DNA of 64,000 nucleotides from Endomicrobium sp. Lineage in GTDB: Bacteria; Elusimicrobiota; Endomicrobiia; Endomicrobiales; Endomicrobiaceae. Each line of letters opens with the position of its first letter. Within the stretch, counting starts at the first letter, position 1. Under the pieces are notes generated by a model. That model saw nothing but the letters and a program-made list of their open reading frames with translations, searched no databases and was not told where the DNA came from. This document shows positions 31,068-43,359 of this stretch, piece after piece. The stretch lies in NCBI GenBank assembly GCA_031262585.1, contig JAISHK010000004.1, positions 124,001 to 188,000 of the forward strand. Reading direction: 5' to 3'. The translations under genes and the position numbers were made by a program.

Positions 31068-34000
31068 AACTATTTTACCTCATTATTTTTTCACTTATAA
31101 CAGATTAATTTAATATTATTATACATTTTTTTAACAATATCATCTAGAATTACTTTAAAATATTATCCTTATTATTTAAGTTTTCTTCAGAATAGAGAAA
31201 AGTTGATCATCAAATTGATTTACATAGGAAAAATCACTTTATTTATTTTTTATCTCTAAAAAACTTTCCAGATTCAATATCATTTATATTATTAAGATTA
31301 TCATCATTTTTAATAATAGAAAACAATTCTATATAAAAAAGTTTTGCTAACATCTGAAATTCCAAATAATAAAAATTAATAGAATTCGTAAAATCGTTAT
31401 ATAACTCCTATATCAGCTCTACTAGCAACTTTGTTTTTTAATAAACGAACAATTAACTCTCTGTTAAAGAATTAATTGTTTATTGTTTTATCAGCTTTAA
31501 ATATTTATTTTTCATCAAATTTATTAACCTGTAATGAACACACACCAATCTCTTCATTTATTCTCTTACAAAAAATAATTCATAACCCATTACATATCTT
31601 ATATTACCTTTTAAAATATCACCCATATCTAAATTTGTTTTCATATCAACAGAAGGTTTAAAAGTTATACTTATTAAAAAACGAATAATTTTAAGATTTT
31701 TAAAAATAGCATTAATTACACACCTTTCCAAAAATATTTCTTTAATTTAAAAAATCACTAAATTTTGCCATTTTTAAAATACCATTTTTTTGATTTACTT
31801 TTATAAATTTTACTGCAAGCACGCTTATTAATACAATCCTTAGAAATCTATAATTAAATTGCATTTTTTCTTATTTTTTAATGTTTCAATAAACCATCTA
31901 ATTGCCTTTTTATTCCAAATTATAATTTAATAAATATTAACACAAATTTCTAAAATATTCCTCATTCACTAAAAACAACGTATTCTATTTTATAATCACT
32001 ATATATACCTATTAAATCTCAGTTGCACAATATCTCTAAAGGAACTTAATTTTATAATTAATTTTTCATGTCTATCACTTATACGATTGTAATATTGAAT
32101 TCTAAATATATTACAATATGCATATGGAATTAATTTATTACCTACAAAAACTTTAAACATCTTTAGAAAACTATATAATTCTTTTAAAGTAAATTTCCCA
32201 AACGTATTAATTATATTAAAACCAATATCTCCAATAATTGTTTCACTTAAGTCTCTTTCAGCAATTCCCCTTTCCTAACATTCAAATAAACAATGTCGTC
32301 CACCATTTGTCAACATTTTTTTCTTTTAAGAGTCTTTTCTCTTCATTTTTATAACATCCTTGTTGAATCGCTATTAGATATAACTTAATCTCATCAAAAT
32401 AATTTAAATATTTAACAACCGCTAAATAACGTTCAATACAATAACAGTTCTTGGAAAGTTTTATTTTCTTTGAAATTAACTATAAAAATTCTTTTATACC
32501 ATTTGTAGAAGAAAACATTTTAATCTTTCACCTAAAAATTAAAAAGATCCATAAAATCTATACTTAAATTAAATTTTGAGATTCTTAACTTTGACAACAA
32601 ATCTATATAATATTTATATGATTTTCGCTTCTTATACAATACAAAAATATTTTCATCTATATAATACAGCTATTTTTTGCATTCATATATTTTTTTATTA
32701 CAGTAAGAAGAGATAATAAAACACTATATTGTCTATTTTCTACTTAGTTATACTATCAGTATTTACTGACAAGAATGATATTGCAAATATTTTAAAATAT
32801 TAATTCCACAGTAATATCTATATCCATAAATTCAAACAATTGATCTAATTTTTATTCTAAAAGAAACATTTTTTTTCAATATTATCATCTTTTTTATATA
32901 AATCTAGTAATCCCATACATTCAATTCATACTGTTTTTTAAAAAGTCAAAAAAACAGCAGTTTTATCACATAACTTCTTTAACACTATTTTGTTTTTTGA
33001 AGAACAATTTATATGAAGTAACAGCATTCTAATTTTTTAAGTTATATAAATAACATCAGATTTAGATTTATTATAAACCACTCTCTTAAAATACGCATTT
33101 ACGCAAAAAACCACACCCCCATGACAAATATATCTTAAAAGCTTTATTAAGACTTTTTCGACACCTTTATATGAGGAATATCAAAAAATTTGCAAAATTT
33201 AAGACAAATTCGTCTTCTTCCGAAAAACTAAGTATAATTACCATTACTTTTTCAATTGAACATCATCATAGACAATTCGCTATCATACTAAAAAGAATAA
33301 ACTGAAGAATAACAATAGTATCAATTTAATGATGTTTTTATTAAAGTTTTATCTATAATGTAACCCATAAATCTAATAATTTTTATAAAACTTTTATTAT
33401 GCACTTAAATACTCTTTTATCTTTCTACAATAAAGGACACTGCTTCTTTCTAACGCTCGTACAATGCTAAAAACATTTTTCCATTTGAACAATTAAACAC
33501 TTATTAAAAATAAATCTCTTTATAGTATTAAATAATTTTACTTAATTTCTAACAACGAAAACACAATTACTTTTTACAAGTATATCAGTTTCAATTCTAA
33601 AACTATTCATATATTTGCACAATAATACAAACCTGCCATAAACCATACGTAGGTTCTATAGAATTTCGTCCTCCTTACTAACACAATAAAACTCCCACCC
33701 ATACATAACATATATTTGAAATTTTCTAAAAACATAAACTAAAATAAAACCAGTACTTAAATTGCCTAAAAAAATAAGAGATACTGAAATACTTTTATTA
33801 CCAATAATTTCAACAATTTTACAAATACTCGCTAAATGTCAAGGTGCCAAAAACTTAATCCCATCAAAACTAATAATTATCTTATTATATAAATATCTTC
33901 TATAATTTTTTCTTCATTTTTTTATATGTTTAAAGAACTTTAAAGATATTCTACCATTAATTACAACTATTTTACATTATTATTGATACAATATAAATCG

Positions 34001-34389
34001 TATTCTTCTAAACCCCCGTCCAACTAAAATAAGTATGTCAAGATTAATAATATTAAAACCTTATATATTAAATAATAAATATACAAAGAAAGTAAAACGA
34101 CAAAATCAATTTTTTATAATTGACATTTAAAACAACATAATAATATTTAAGCTCACACAAAACAGAGCCTAGTAATTACAATTATCCAAGTGTGATATAC
34201 AATTGTATTTTTTGATTAAAAGATTTATAACAAGTTAATCATTCTAGAAGTTTGTAATTTTTTTAAAAAATTAATAAAATAAAGACAGGATAAAAAAATA
34301 TCTCAAATTGCCAAATGTATTTTTGATATTTTTACTATACCAAACTCAAAAATACTAAAGGTTCAATTTATCATCTTTAAATTTAAATT
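31068..34389. other. 3.3-kb decayed gap
   Basis: No gene can be supported. On the minus strand near 31,450 scraps such as LLKNKVASRADIGVI and near 31,300 INDIESGKFFRDKK look like old coding sequence; I cannot name them. Homopolymer runs and stops dominate the rest. No hairpins or repeats stood out. Confidence 0.35.
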
Positions 34390-34954
34390 TTTATACTTTT
34401 GCTTTTGACGACGCACGACAGAACAAACCGGAAATAGAGTCTTTTGGTATGCTGTGTCTGTCTAGTTTCTACTCTTTACTCTTAGACCTATTTTAGCAAT
34501 AAGAATAATTTTAGCAAACTCATTGAGCCAATCATTAGAAATATTAAAAACTTTTAAAATTTCACAATTCTCATTTTTTACTCTATCAAAAATAAGTCTT
34601 TATACAAGATTTTTTGATTGTTCTAAAGCATCTTACTACAGCAACATTTTTTTCAGCATGTTCACCAAAAATATCTTCATTCCTTTCATATTTTTCACAA
34701 ATATCATCGCCTATAGTTACAAAAAAACACTTCCGGAAGACATTTTCTAGGAATATCTTTTTCATAAGTTAAACTAAGATTTTCTTCTGAAAAGGTTTTA
34801 CAAACAACAAATGGGGCAAAAAACTACAATATAAATGCAACTTCGTTGAATAGATCTTTCAAACTTCTTAGGTAATTTTTCTATATTTATAAGTTTTTTA
34901 TTACATAGATAATTTTTCTTATAAATTTACTCTAAATTTTTTTATTTTACGCAT
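34390..34954 (-). pseudogene. cobalamin-dependent methionine synthase activation-domain-like pseudogene
   Basis: Minus-strand fragments starting MRKIKKFRVNL (ATG at 34954) continue as VTIGDDICEKYERNEDIFGE, ALEQSKN, RLIFDRVKNENCEILKVF, SNDWLNEFAKII, IAKIGLRVKS and finally IPKDSISGLF. This order resembles the MetH reactivation domain (TIGxxIEEK, iLDaxgSxAvE, a W-containing segment, IGVxLTxS, MxPxKSVSG). Stops and shifts are many. It follows secF in the same direction. Assignment rests on recalled motifs, so moderate confidence. Confidence 0.5.
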
Positions 34955-34974
34955 TATTTACACAATATCTTGTT

Positions 34975-35889
34975 TTATTTTATTGCTGTTTTCAAATATT
35001 TACGTCTTCTTGTTTCCAATTCATATACTAATGGAGCACAAATAAATATTGAAGAAAATACTCCAAGACATGTTCCAATAATCATTACATAAGCAAAAGT
35101 ATGTATAACTTCGCCACCAAAGAAAAACAGTGAACATGAAACAATAAAAACTGTTAAAGAAGTAACTACAGTTCTTACCAAAACATCATTAGTACTATTG
35201 TTAATAACGACACCAAAATCTTTCTTTGAATAGAATTCTAAATTTTCTTTTATTCTATCAAATAACACAATTGTATCATTTATAGAATAACCAGCAATCG
35301 TAAGAAGGGCAGCAACAACCGTTATATTAACTTCTTTATTTACAAGCAACACAAAGCCAAAAGATATAATAATATCATGAACAATGCCTACAACAGCAGA
35401 AAAACCCCATAAAACCGATTTAAATCTAAATCCAATATAAATAATCATACCTATAAAAGCAAATAGAAATGCATAAAATGCCCGTTTAAAGAAATATGCT
35501 CCAACTGTAGAACCAACATATTCAATCTTTTTGATTTCCATATTATTATTCGGAACTTTTGTACTAATCGCATCCTTTACTAAATTTTTAAACTCTTCTT
35601 GTGAATCAAATATTTGCTTTGTTCTTATCGTAATGAGATTTTCAGAACTTTGAAGTTCAAAAGAACTTATTCCAGAATTTTCAATAGCTCTACGAACATC
35701 TTGCAATGCAACATTCTCTTCCTGAAAAGAAATTTGCATAAGAATGCCACCTGTAAAATCAATGCCGTAATTAGGACCACCTCTATAAACAAAAACAATC
35801 ATAGTCATTAAGATTAACAATACAGAAATTACGAAAATTTTAACATGATTACCAATAAAATCTATATTTACAGATTTAAAAAATTGCAC
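34975..35889 (-). CDS. secF: protein translocase subunit SecF
   Basis: A 304-residue inner-membrane partner of SecD that uses the proton-motive force to pull proteins through SecYEG. First membrane span at residues about 12-32, then the periplasmic domain with YGIDFTGGILMQI, then five C-terminal spans carrying VAALLTIAGYSINDTIVLFDRI (the SecF signature). The start is GTG with GGAG six bases upstream. It lies 12 bases after secD. Confidence 0.97.
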   Translation of the reverse strand: MQFFKSVNIDFIGNHVKIFVISVLLILMTMIVFVYRGGPNYGIDFTGGILMQISFQEENVALQDVRRAIENSGISSFELQSSENLITIRTKQIFDSQEEFKNLVKDAISTKVPNNNMEIKKIEYVGSTVGAYFFKRAFYAFLFAFIGMIIYIGFRFKSVLWGFSAVVGIVHDIIISFGFVLLVNKEVNITVVAALLTIAGYSINDTIVLFDRIKENLEFYSKKDFGVVINNSTNDVLVRTVVTSLTVFIVSCSLFFFGGEVIHTFAYVMIIGTCLGVFSSIFICAPLVYELETRRRKYLKTAIK

Positions 35890-35901
35890 TATAGTCTCCG
35901 G

Positions 35902-37329
35902 TTATATTTTTATTCTAACTAAAAAATTCTTTTCAAACAAAAATTCATATATAAGTTTCGTTACTGTTATGGCGGTAAACATACTTATAATAAGACCTAC
36001 TGAAAGAGTAACGGCAAAACCTTTTATAGGCCCTGTTCCAAACTGAAATAAAAAAACAGCCGCTATAAGAGTCGTGAAATTTGCGTCAAAAATAGTCCAA
36101 AACACTTTTTTATAACCAGCATCAACAGCCATCCAAACTGTTTTACCAACAGAAAGTTCTTCTCTTATTCTTTCCAGTATAAGCACATTTGCATCAACAG
36201 CCATAGCAAGTGTAAGAGCTATTCCAGCCACTCCTGGTAGCGTAAGAGTAAATTGAAAATACGACATTACAGCCATAAGTATTATCAAATTTAAACCAAA
36301 TGCTATATCGGTAATAATTCCTGACAATCTGTAGTAAATTATCATAAAAACGAAAACTATAATTATGCCTATAAAAGATGCCCAAAATCCATTTTTAATT
36401 GAATCATCACCAAGTGAAGGACCAACAATTCGTTCTTCTACCACATTTACATAAGCAGGAAGCGCACCAGCTCTCAAAATTGTGGCAAGTAACCTCGCAT
36501 CTTCAGAATTAAAACCACCTTCTATTACACATCGCCCATCAGTAATTTTTGAACGAATTATGGGAGCAGATTGTATAATTCCATCAAGAACTATAGCTAA
36601 ATGCCTTTCTCTATTTTTTTCAGTAATGTCAGCAAACATTTTTCCGCCCTCTCTGTTAAATTCTACAGAAACAACAGACTGTCCAAACTGACCACCAAAT
36701 TCAACTTTTGCATTAGTAAGGACAGAACCCGTAAAAAGAGTTTTATTTAAAACATAATATCCCGAGCCTTCCTTATTTTCAAAAACAGACGCACCTTCAG
36801 GCATAATGGCCTTTATACCTGGATATGCTAAAGGATTTTGCCTATATTGCGCAGGTGTAATACCTTTTTCTGAAAGCAAATCAAGTACTTTATTGGCCTC
36901 TTTACTTGTATTTACTATTTTAAATTCAAGCAAAGCAGTTCTTCCTATCAAATCTTTTGCAATTTCAGGATCTTTAATACCCGGCAATTGAACAACTATC
37001 CATTTTTCCCCTTGCTTGGCAATCATCGGCTCTACAACACCAAATTGATCTATTCTATTCCTTATAATTTCTATAGTTCTGTCCACAGCATCTTTAATTT
37101 TAATTTTATTATCTAAACTTGATGTATCCACTTCTAGAAGAATATGCGTGCCCCCTTTCAAATCTAATCCTAACTTCAATATTTTAGATAAAATAGGATC
37201 TTTTTCTTTCACAGCTTGTTCTCTTTTTTCTTTAGACATTATAAACCAATTTACAGAAGGCCATAAAGTCCAAACTGAAAAAACTAAAACTATAAAAGTA
37301 ATCCATAACTTCCAATTAATCTTACCCAT
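35902..37329 (-). CDS. secD: protein translocase subunit SecD
   Basis: A 475-residue export protein. Span 1 is near the N-terminus (LWITFIVLVFSVWTLW); the large periplasmic domain contains LGLDLKGGTHILLEVD and IDQFGVVEP; the C-terminal five spans contain AMAVDANVLILERIREEL. I chose the ATG at 37329 because AAGGAG lies nine bases upstream; a TTG at 37356 would add nine residues including that ribosome site. It forms tgt-yajC-secD-secF, a common arrangement. Confidence 0.97.
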   Translation of the reverse strand: MGKINWKLWITFIVLVFSVWTLWPSVNWFIMSKEKREQAVKEKDPILSKILKLGLDLKGGTHILLEVDTSSLDNKIKIKDAVDRTIEIIRNRIDQFGVVEPMIAKQGEKWIVVQLPGIKDPEIAKDLIGRTALLEFKIVNTSKEANKVLDLLSEKGITPAQYRQNPLAYPGIKAIMPEGASVFENKEGSGYYVLNKTLFTGSVLTNAKVEFGGQFGQSVVSVEFNREGGKMFADITEKNRERHLAIVLDGIIQSAPIIRSKITDGRCVIEGGFNSEDARLLATILRAGALPAYVNVVEERIVGPSLGDDSIKNGFWASFIGIIIVFVFMIIYYRLSGIITDIAFGLNLIILMAVMSYFQFTLTLPGVAGIALTLAMAVDANVLILERIREELSVGKTVWMAVDAGYKKVFWTIFDANFTTLIAAVFLFQFGTGPIKGFAVTLSVGLIISMFTAITVTKLIYEFLFEKNFLVRIKI

Positions 37330-37569
37330 TAAAACTTCTCCTTCTAATTTATACAATAGTGTTTCAAATATAAAACTTTCAAAGTGCTATCTTTACAAAA
37401 GACACTCTTGAAGTTAGTACAAACACACCATAGATAAAACCCGCAACTAAAATGTAAGTAAGGGATAAACTTAATGATAAAAAAAAGAATAAACACAAAC
37501 TCAGGAATAATCAATCTAATTTTTTAAACTAATGTATTTTAGATTCTTAAAATCGAAAAGATATTTGCA

Positions 37570-37968
37570 CTATTTTTTAACTACCTCAGGCACTCTCGCA
37601 GAAGTATTTTGTGCCTCTTTATTTATGACTGCAGCAATTGATTGTCTAGTCACTTGAATACAAACACCATCCGTAATTTTCAAATCAATCACATTTTCCT
37701 TCACAGAACTCACTGTACCATATACACCACCCGCTGTAATAACTTTATCATCTTTTTTCAAAGCATTTAACAATTTTTGATGTTCTTTAGCCTTTTTCTG
37801 TTGAGGCCTTATCAAAAATAAATAGAAAAAAACAAAAATAAGGAATAAAGGCACTAATCCACCAAAGGACATTGCTCCGCCACCAGATTGTGCATATGAT
37901 AAAGACGGCAGCACAAGAGATCCAAATAAAAGTACCAACAAATTGATTAAATTAATACGATTTTTCAT
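37570..37968 (-). CDS. yajC: preprotein translocase accessory subunit YajC
   Basis: A 132-residue small membrane protein of the SecDF-YajC complex. A hydrophobic N-terminal stretch that could be a signal (LVLLFGSLVLPSLSYAQSG) precedes the single conserved span LVPLFLIFVFFYLFLIRPQQKK with the family hallmark FLIRPQQKK, then VGKVITAGG-like DDKVITAGGVYGTV. The extra N-terminal hydrophobic segment occurs in some phyla. GAGGAAAG precedes the ATG. It lies 12 bases after tgt and 240 before secD. Confidence 0.94.
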   Translation of the reverse strand: MKNRINLINLLVLLFGSLVLPSLSYAQSGGGAMSFGGLVPLFLIFVFFYLFLIRPQQKKAKEHQKLLNALKKDDKVITAGGVYGTVSSVKENVIDLKITDGVCIQVTRQSIAAVINKEAQNTSARVPEVVKK

Positions 37969-37980
37969 CTTTCCTCATCT

Positions 37981-39111
37981 TCAATTTTTCGAATAATATT
38001 TTTCAAAAAATTCTTTTTTTGTTTTTAAAAATATGTTATCTTCAAGAGATTTTCTTATTTTAGACATTAAGTTTACCATAAAATGAACATTATGTAAAGA
38101 TAGAAGAACCAAGTATAAAGTCTCTTGTGCTCTTATTAAATGATTTAAATATGCTTTTGTATATCCTATACATGCAGGGCAATTACATTCAGTATCTAAA
38201 GGACTAAAATCATCCTTAAATTTCGCATTTCTAAGATTAATTTTGCCAAAACTAGTAAAAACTTGACCATTTCTTCCATTTCGTGTTGGAATAACACAAT
38301 CAAACATATCTATACCATATTCAACACATTCCCATAAATCTTCAGGCATACCAATACCCATAAGATACCTTACTTTATTTTCAGGTATGCTAGGTAGAGT
38401 ATTTTCCAAAACTCTATAAATATACTCTTTTGGTTCGCCTACAGAAACGCCGCCTATTGCATATCCAGTAAAATCAATATTTAACATTTCGTGAGTACTT
38501 TTTCTTCGTAAATCATTATATATCGATCCTTGTATAATGCCAAATAAAGTTTGAGTTTCATAAGAATTATCTTTACAAAATTCTTTCTTACATCTTTTTG
38601 CCCATTTAAGACTTAATTCCATAGAATTCTTGGCATATTCATAATCAACAGGATATGGAGTACATTCATCAAAACACATTATAATATCAGCACCTAAATC
38701 TTTTTGAATATTTATGGACTTTTCTGGAGAAAAAAAATGTTCAGAGCCATCTATATGAGATCTAAACTCCACTCCTTTTTCATTAATTTTCCTAATATCA
38801 TTTAAACTAAAAACCTGAAATCCACCAGAATCAGTAAGCATGGGACCATTCCAAGAATTAAACTTTTGTATTCCACCTGCCTTTTTTATTATTTCAACTC
38901 CAGGTCGCAAGTACAAATGATATGAATTTGCAAGTATTATTTGAGCACCTGTTTTGTTTAAAAGCTCAATACTTATTCCTTTAACAGTCCCCTGAGTTCC
39001 AACGGGCATAAAAGTTGGCGTATCAATAACACCTCTTTTAGTATAAACCCTCCCAAGTCGTCCTTCACATTCAGACGATTTTTTTATTAACTGATAAGTA
39101 CCGCATTCCAT
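37981..39111 (-). CDS. tgt: tRNA-guanine transglycosylase
   Basis: A 376-residue enzyme that exchanges G34 for preQ1 in tRNAs with GUN anticodons (queuosine pathway). MLTDSGGFQVFSL holds the active-site Asp, MFDCVIPTRNGRNG the nucleophile Asp, and CNCPACIGYTKAYLNHL the zinc site (CxCxxC with a downstream His). Length is normal. It heads the tgt-yajC-secDF run. No preQ1 genes are in the window. Confidence 0.96.
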   Translation of the reverse strand: MECGTYQLIKKSSECEGRLGRVYTKRGVIDTPTFMPVGTQGTVKGISIELLNKTGAQIILANSYHLYLRPGVEIIKKAGGIQKFNSWNGPMLTDSGGFQVFSLNDIRKINEKGVEFRSHIDGSEHFFSPEKSINIQKDLGADIIMCFDECTPYPVDYEYAKNSMELSLKWAKRCKKEFCKDNSYETQTLFGIIQGSIYNDLRRKSTHEMLNIDFTGYAIGGVSVGEPKEYIYRVLENTLPSIPENKVRYLMGIGMPEDLWECVEYGIDMFDCVIPTRNGRNGQVFTSFGKINLRNAKFKDDFSPLDTECNCPACIGYTKAYLNHLIRAQETLYLVLLSLHNVHFMVNLMSKIRKSLEDNIFLKTKKEFFEKYYSKN

Positions 39112-39216
39112 TATAGAATTTTACCCCTATAAACACATTATTAACACATTCAACAGCCTAAAGATCAGATATTATACTAAATTTTAACTTTCTTATATAA
39201 AAATGTATAATTGCTT

Positions 39217-39912
39217 ATGAAAAAAAATTTAATACCTATTAAATTTTTACAAACACCTACTGATAACTCTATTACTATCAGAGATTTAAAGTCTTTCTGG
39301 GGGAAGGTTTTTACACTTATTTTAGAAAGGGAAAAACATTTTAAAAATATTTGGAAACAGAGCTGTGATGAAGAAATTTTTGCAGAACTTATATTTTGTC
39401 TTTTAACACCACAAAGCAGAGCTATAATATGCTGGAACGCAGTAAAAGAACTTATTGCTAAAAATATGTTACTTAACTTAAAAAGTACTGATATAGTCAA
39501 AATAATAAACAAAGTCAGATTTAAAAATAATAAAGCAAAATATATAATTAATGCAAGAGAATTGTTTACAATTAATAACAAAATCAAAATAAAAGAAAAA
39601 ATTATGTCTTTTAAAGATATAATTAAATTAAGAAAATGGCTTATATTAAACGTTAAAGGTCTAGGATATAAAGAAGCCAGTCACTTTTTAAGAAATATAG
39701 GCCTAGGGAAAAATCTTGCAATACTAGACAGACATATATTAAGAAATCTTAAAATTTATGAAGTAATAGAAGAAGTACCAAAAACACTAACTACAAAAAC
39801 TTATCTTGAAATTGAAAAACGCATGCAAAATTTTGCTAAAAGAACAAGAATTCCTATGTCGCACTTGGATATGTTATTCTGGTGCAAAAACACAGGTGGA
39901 ATTTTTAAATAG
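39217..39912 (+). CDS. ogg: N-glycosylase/DNA lyase, Ogg2-like
   Basis: A 231-residue helix-hairpin-helix glycosylase that removes 8-oxoguanine. The HhH motif VKGLGYKEASHFLRNIG carries the catalytic Lys and LAILDRHILRNL the catalytic Asp. There is no iron-sulfur motif, separating it from Nth. The LLTPQSRA segment near residue 70 fits the Ogg2 (archaeal/Thermotoga) class. I use the ATG at 39217; a TTG lies six bases upstream. It is divergent from tgt. Confidence 0.85.
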   Translation: MKKNLIPIKFLQTPTDNSITIRDLKSFWGKVFTLILEREKHFKNIWKQSCDEEIFAELIFCLLTPQSRAIICWNAVKELIAKNMLLNLKSTDIVKIINKVRFKNNKAKYIINARELFTINNKIKIKEKIMSFKDIIKLRKWLILNVKGLGYKEASHFLRNIGLGKNLAILDRHILRNLKIYEVIEEVPKTLTTKTYLEIEKRMQNFAKRTRIPMSHLDMLFWCKNTGGIFK

Positions 39913-42900
39913 AATAATTCAAATCAAAATTATACAAGTTTTATTGTAAAACATTTTTGCCTTATTGTACTTAATATAATCCAAGGTTTTCATTTTGCTT
40001 TAATCGAAACAATAAAAATTTTATTACAGTATTTAAATCAACTATAAAAACAACAACTTTAACAACATTTTTAAAACTTCACTGAACACTCTATTTTAAA
40101 AATCTTTACAAAATATTAATTATAAACATTCATGCTGCAAATATATTTATTTATATATAAAATAATAAAATTTTAAAGAAAAACAAATAAATATTAGTAT
40201 AAAATAACATAGACGAAAATGAATATAAACAAAAAGAACAACATTCTGGCAAATTACCATTTTGTACAAAATGAACTTTATATTACAAAATATTATAAAT
40301 AAAACAACACAGAATATATTAATTAATAATTAAAAATATTATATGTAACGCTGCTAATTCATAGAATCCACGTTAATATCTATTCTCTATTCTCTTTAAC
40401 TTATCCTTAATATTTTGAGATATTTTTGCTAATTTACTTAATGCTCTTGCGTTAAACATTCTAAAAATCTTATTCAAGCAAGACATGACTATATAATATA
40501 AATAACATCATTTCAAATCTTCAAAATTTCATACTGAGATAAAGGTTAATCTGATTTTTACATCGTATTGCTCTCATAAACTCACATTATATCTGTCATA
40601 TCAAAAACACTTTCTTTTAACATACTTTTTACTAGCTTAGTCACATTTCATTACAACCAAACGTTTCAATGCTACTTGACAATAATGATGAATATATGCG
40701 GATTTTTGTATGATAATATTTCAAATACGACAAGGAAAACTTCTGTAGATATAAATGCAATAATAATGTCAATCACAACAATCCTTTTCAAATAAAGTTT
40801 TTTTGAAGTAAGCAAAGTTTTTGAAATTGTACTTGAAGTTGATTTAGTTTTTTTATTTTCATCTTTCTTTTTTATAACTAAATAGAAAATTTCAAACTTC
40901 ATCACATTTTGTTGACTTCTATTCCTTTTTATATCTAATAAAGGACAATTCTTATCTTTGCAATAAAAACTCTTTTCAATTTAATGTATCAAAGACAAAT
41001 CTTTTGCTGACATATCCGATATTTTTATTACTACATTTTCAATTATATTTATTATACTTTCAGCTTTCAACGAATTATTTTGTTAATTATAACAAAAATT
41101 GAAAATTGAAACGATATAATAGGTTTCGAAAAAAGATTATGAATACGAAGATAAGAAGGAAAAGGAGATAATGAAAAACTACTAATTATTGCTTAAGCAA
41201 CAATCAATTTACAAATGGGTATTCTTATTCACTATTTCTTTTATATTGATAAAACTAACCAGTAACCCATAGACTTTGACAAGAATTATAAGATTTATCT
41301 TTTACTTTGACATAAGAAATGTGTTTATAAAATATGTAATGATCTACAGTAACTTCATCATCTTTATGCTTTTCTAAAACATCACATTTATTCTCATCTC
41401 TAACTAAAATTAAAATAACCATACTTTATAACTAAAGGCTATATTATATCTTTACAATCTTGTCAAAATCTATCGATATTCGCAACTATAACATTCTTTT
41501 TTGTAATTATTTTTTGTATTCGCTTATTCCGCTAATAAGTATCTTTTTTATCTCTGTAGTAAATTTTTAAAAGAAATGTCATTTTTAATCAATATATCAT
41601 CGTATAAATTTACAAATCAATTCCTTTTTTTATTTTTATCCATTTGTAGAACAAAACTTACTTAATAAAATTTTTACAAAATTAACATTTATAAACTGTC
41701 TTAGAGTACTTTTAATGTAGTCTGAAATAAAATTATATTTACACATATAACCTTACAAAAATTCATAATCAATATTTAAATTGTTTTTACATTTCCTCAT
41801 TTTTTAAAATGTACCCAATCACTCAAAATTAAATGCACCATCATAAAATTAAAAATCGTCAGAAAATTTTTGAACAATAAACAAAAAACTAAAATTTTAA
41901 AATCAAAACAAAAAAAACAATCTCTTGCCTCAATCTTTTTATATTTAAATAATCAAAAAAACAGATTAACTAAAAAAATAACTAACATGTAAATTACTAT
42001 CATATTTATATTATATATTCTTAATTTAATACATTTTGCTTTCACAAAACACAAAAAGATAATAAGATTATTATTTTTAATAATATACAACTTTTATAAA
42101 AATTTATAATCAATAATTCCATCTATTTGAAAAACAATGATTTTTAAAGTTCCAATTTAAAGATTTCAATTTGCTTTAAGCTAAATTTAAATGCAACAAA
42201 CCTTATTTTAGTCAATATCAAGTTTAGTCTCTAAAATCGATCTCATGGGAAACATCGTTTTCCTTGCATATCTTCTTAACTCTCTTTCATAAACTTTAAA
42301 CAATTTCTTTCTAATTTTAATACTTCACTAAAAAAAACACTCTCTCTCATCTCTTTATTTTTTTATCTTCCTGAGCAAATGTTTTAGTGATTTTGTGAAA
42401 ATCTATCTTTTTGTACAATACCTTTATTTTCTGTTTTCAGTTAACAATACTTTGGTTATTTTTAGAACAAACTATTATCGCAATTTTAATTTAGCCTAGA
42501 CTAAATCCAAATAAAATTCATAAATTCTAATAATAATTTGTGAATTTTAATCCTTATGTTTCTATGCACATCTATAAAACTCATTAAAACTTCATCTGCT
42601 CTTATTTGTCGCTAAAAATTTCATTTTCAACTTTAACATTTTGGGAAATTGTATAATAACATTTTCTATAAAACTAACATAGTTTTTAGTAATTTTAAAA
42701 AATATTCTCCATTTTTGTGTTGACAACTAACTTTAAATATGTCTTTAAGCTATTTTAATACCATTATTAACTTTAATAACATACTATTTTTCTTATTTTA
42801 ACAATCCATTATAAAGTTTAGCACATACTATATACTACCACATTAATTTTTCTTTAAAAATTATTTTTCTCTAATTTTAAATCAATTCTTGTTAAAATAA

Positions 42901-43359
42901 TTTTTGCTATTTCTATCTATGATTTGTCAATCCTGTTAAAAACTTCATTATTTTAGTTTGCAAAATTGCTTAAAATAACAAAACAATATCAAAAAATTAT
43001 TAAAATCTTTGTTTTTTCATTTTCAAAATCCTTAATTTAATTATAATTATATTAACTGTTGAAGTCAGCGGATTTAGTTTTATTAATATTTTACGATGTT
43101 CAATTTTAGACTTTTTAAATAATGTTTATATCTCTATTTAGGCTCTAATACAAAATTAGAGACACTTCTTATTTAGTTAATCATAAAATTATTTCATTAT
43201 TCAAATGAAATCACAACACAACAATATAAAAACTTTTTAAAGTTAAAGCAAATTATAAAAATTGCTATTAAGATTGTTAATTAATTTAATATTTTATATA
43301 ATCCAAATATTGTGTTATATATGCTCGTTTATTAAATATTGCACTTAAGGAATAGGTAC
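39913..43359. other. 3.4-kb decayed gap
   Basis: No intact gene. Minus-strand scraps occur: near 42,300 LFKVYERELRRYARKTMF and RSILETKLDID; near 41,250-41,400 CDVLEKHKDDEVTVDHYIF then YKHISYVKVKDKS; near 40,670-41,050 SDMSAKDLSLIH leading into a frame with one hydrophobic span (RIVVIDIIIAFISTEVFL). None matches a family I know. They suggest two or more genes lost from the minus strand. Confidence 0.35.
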
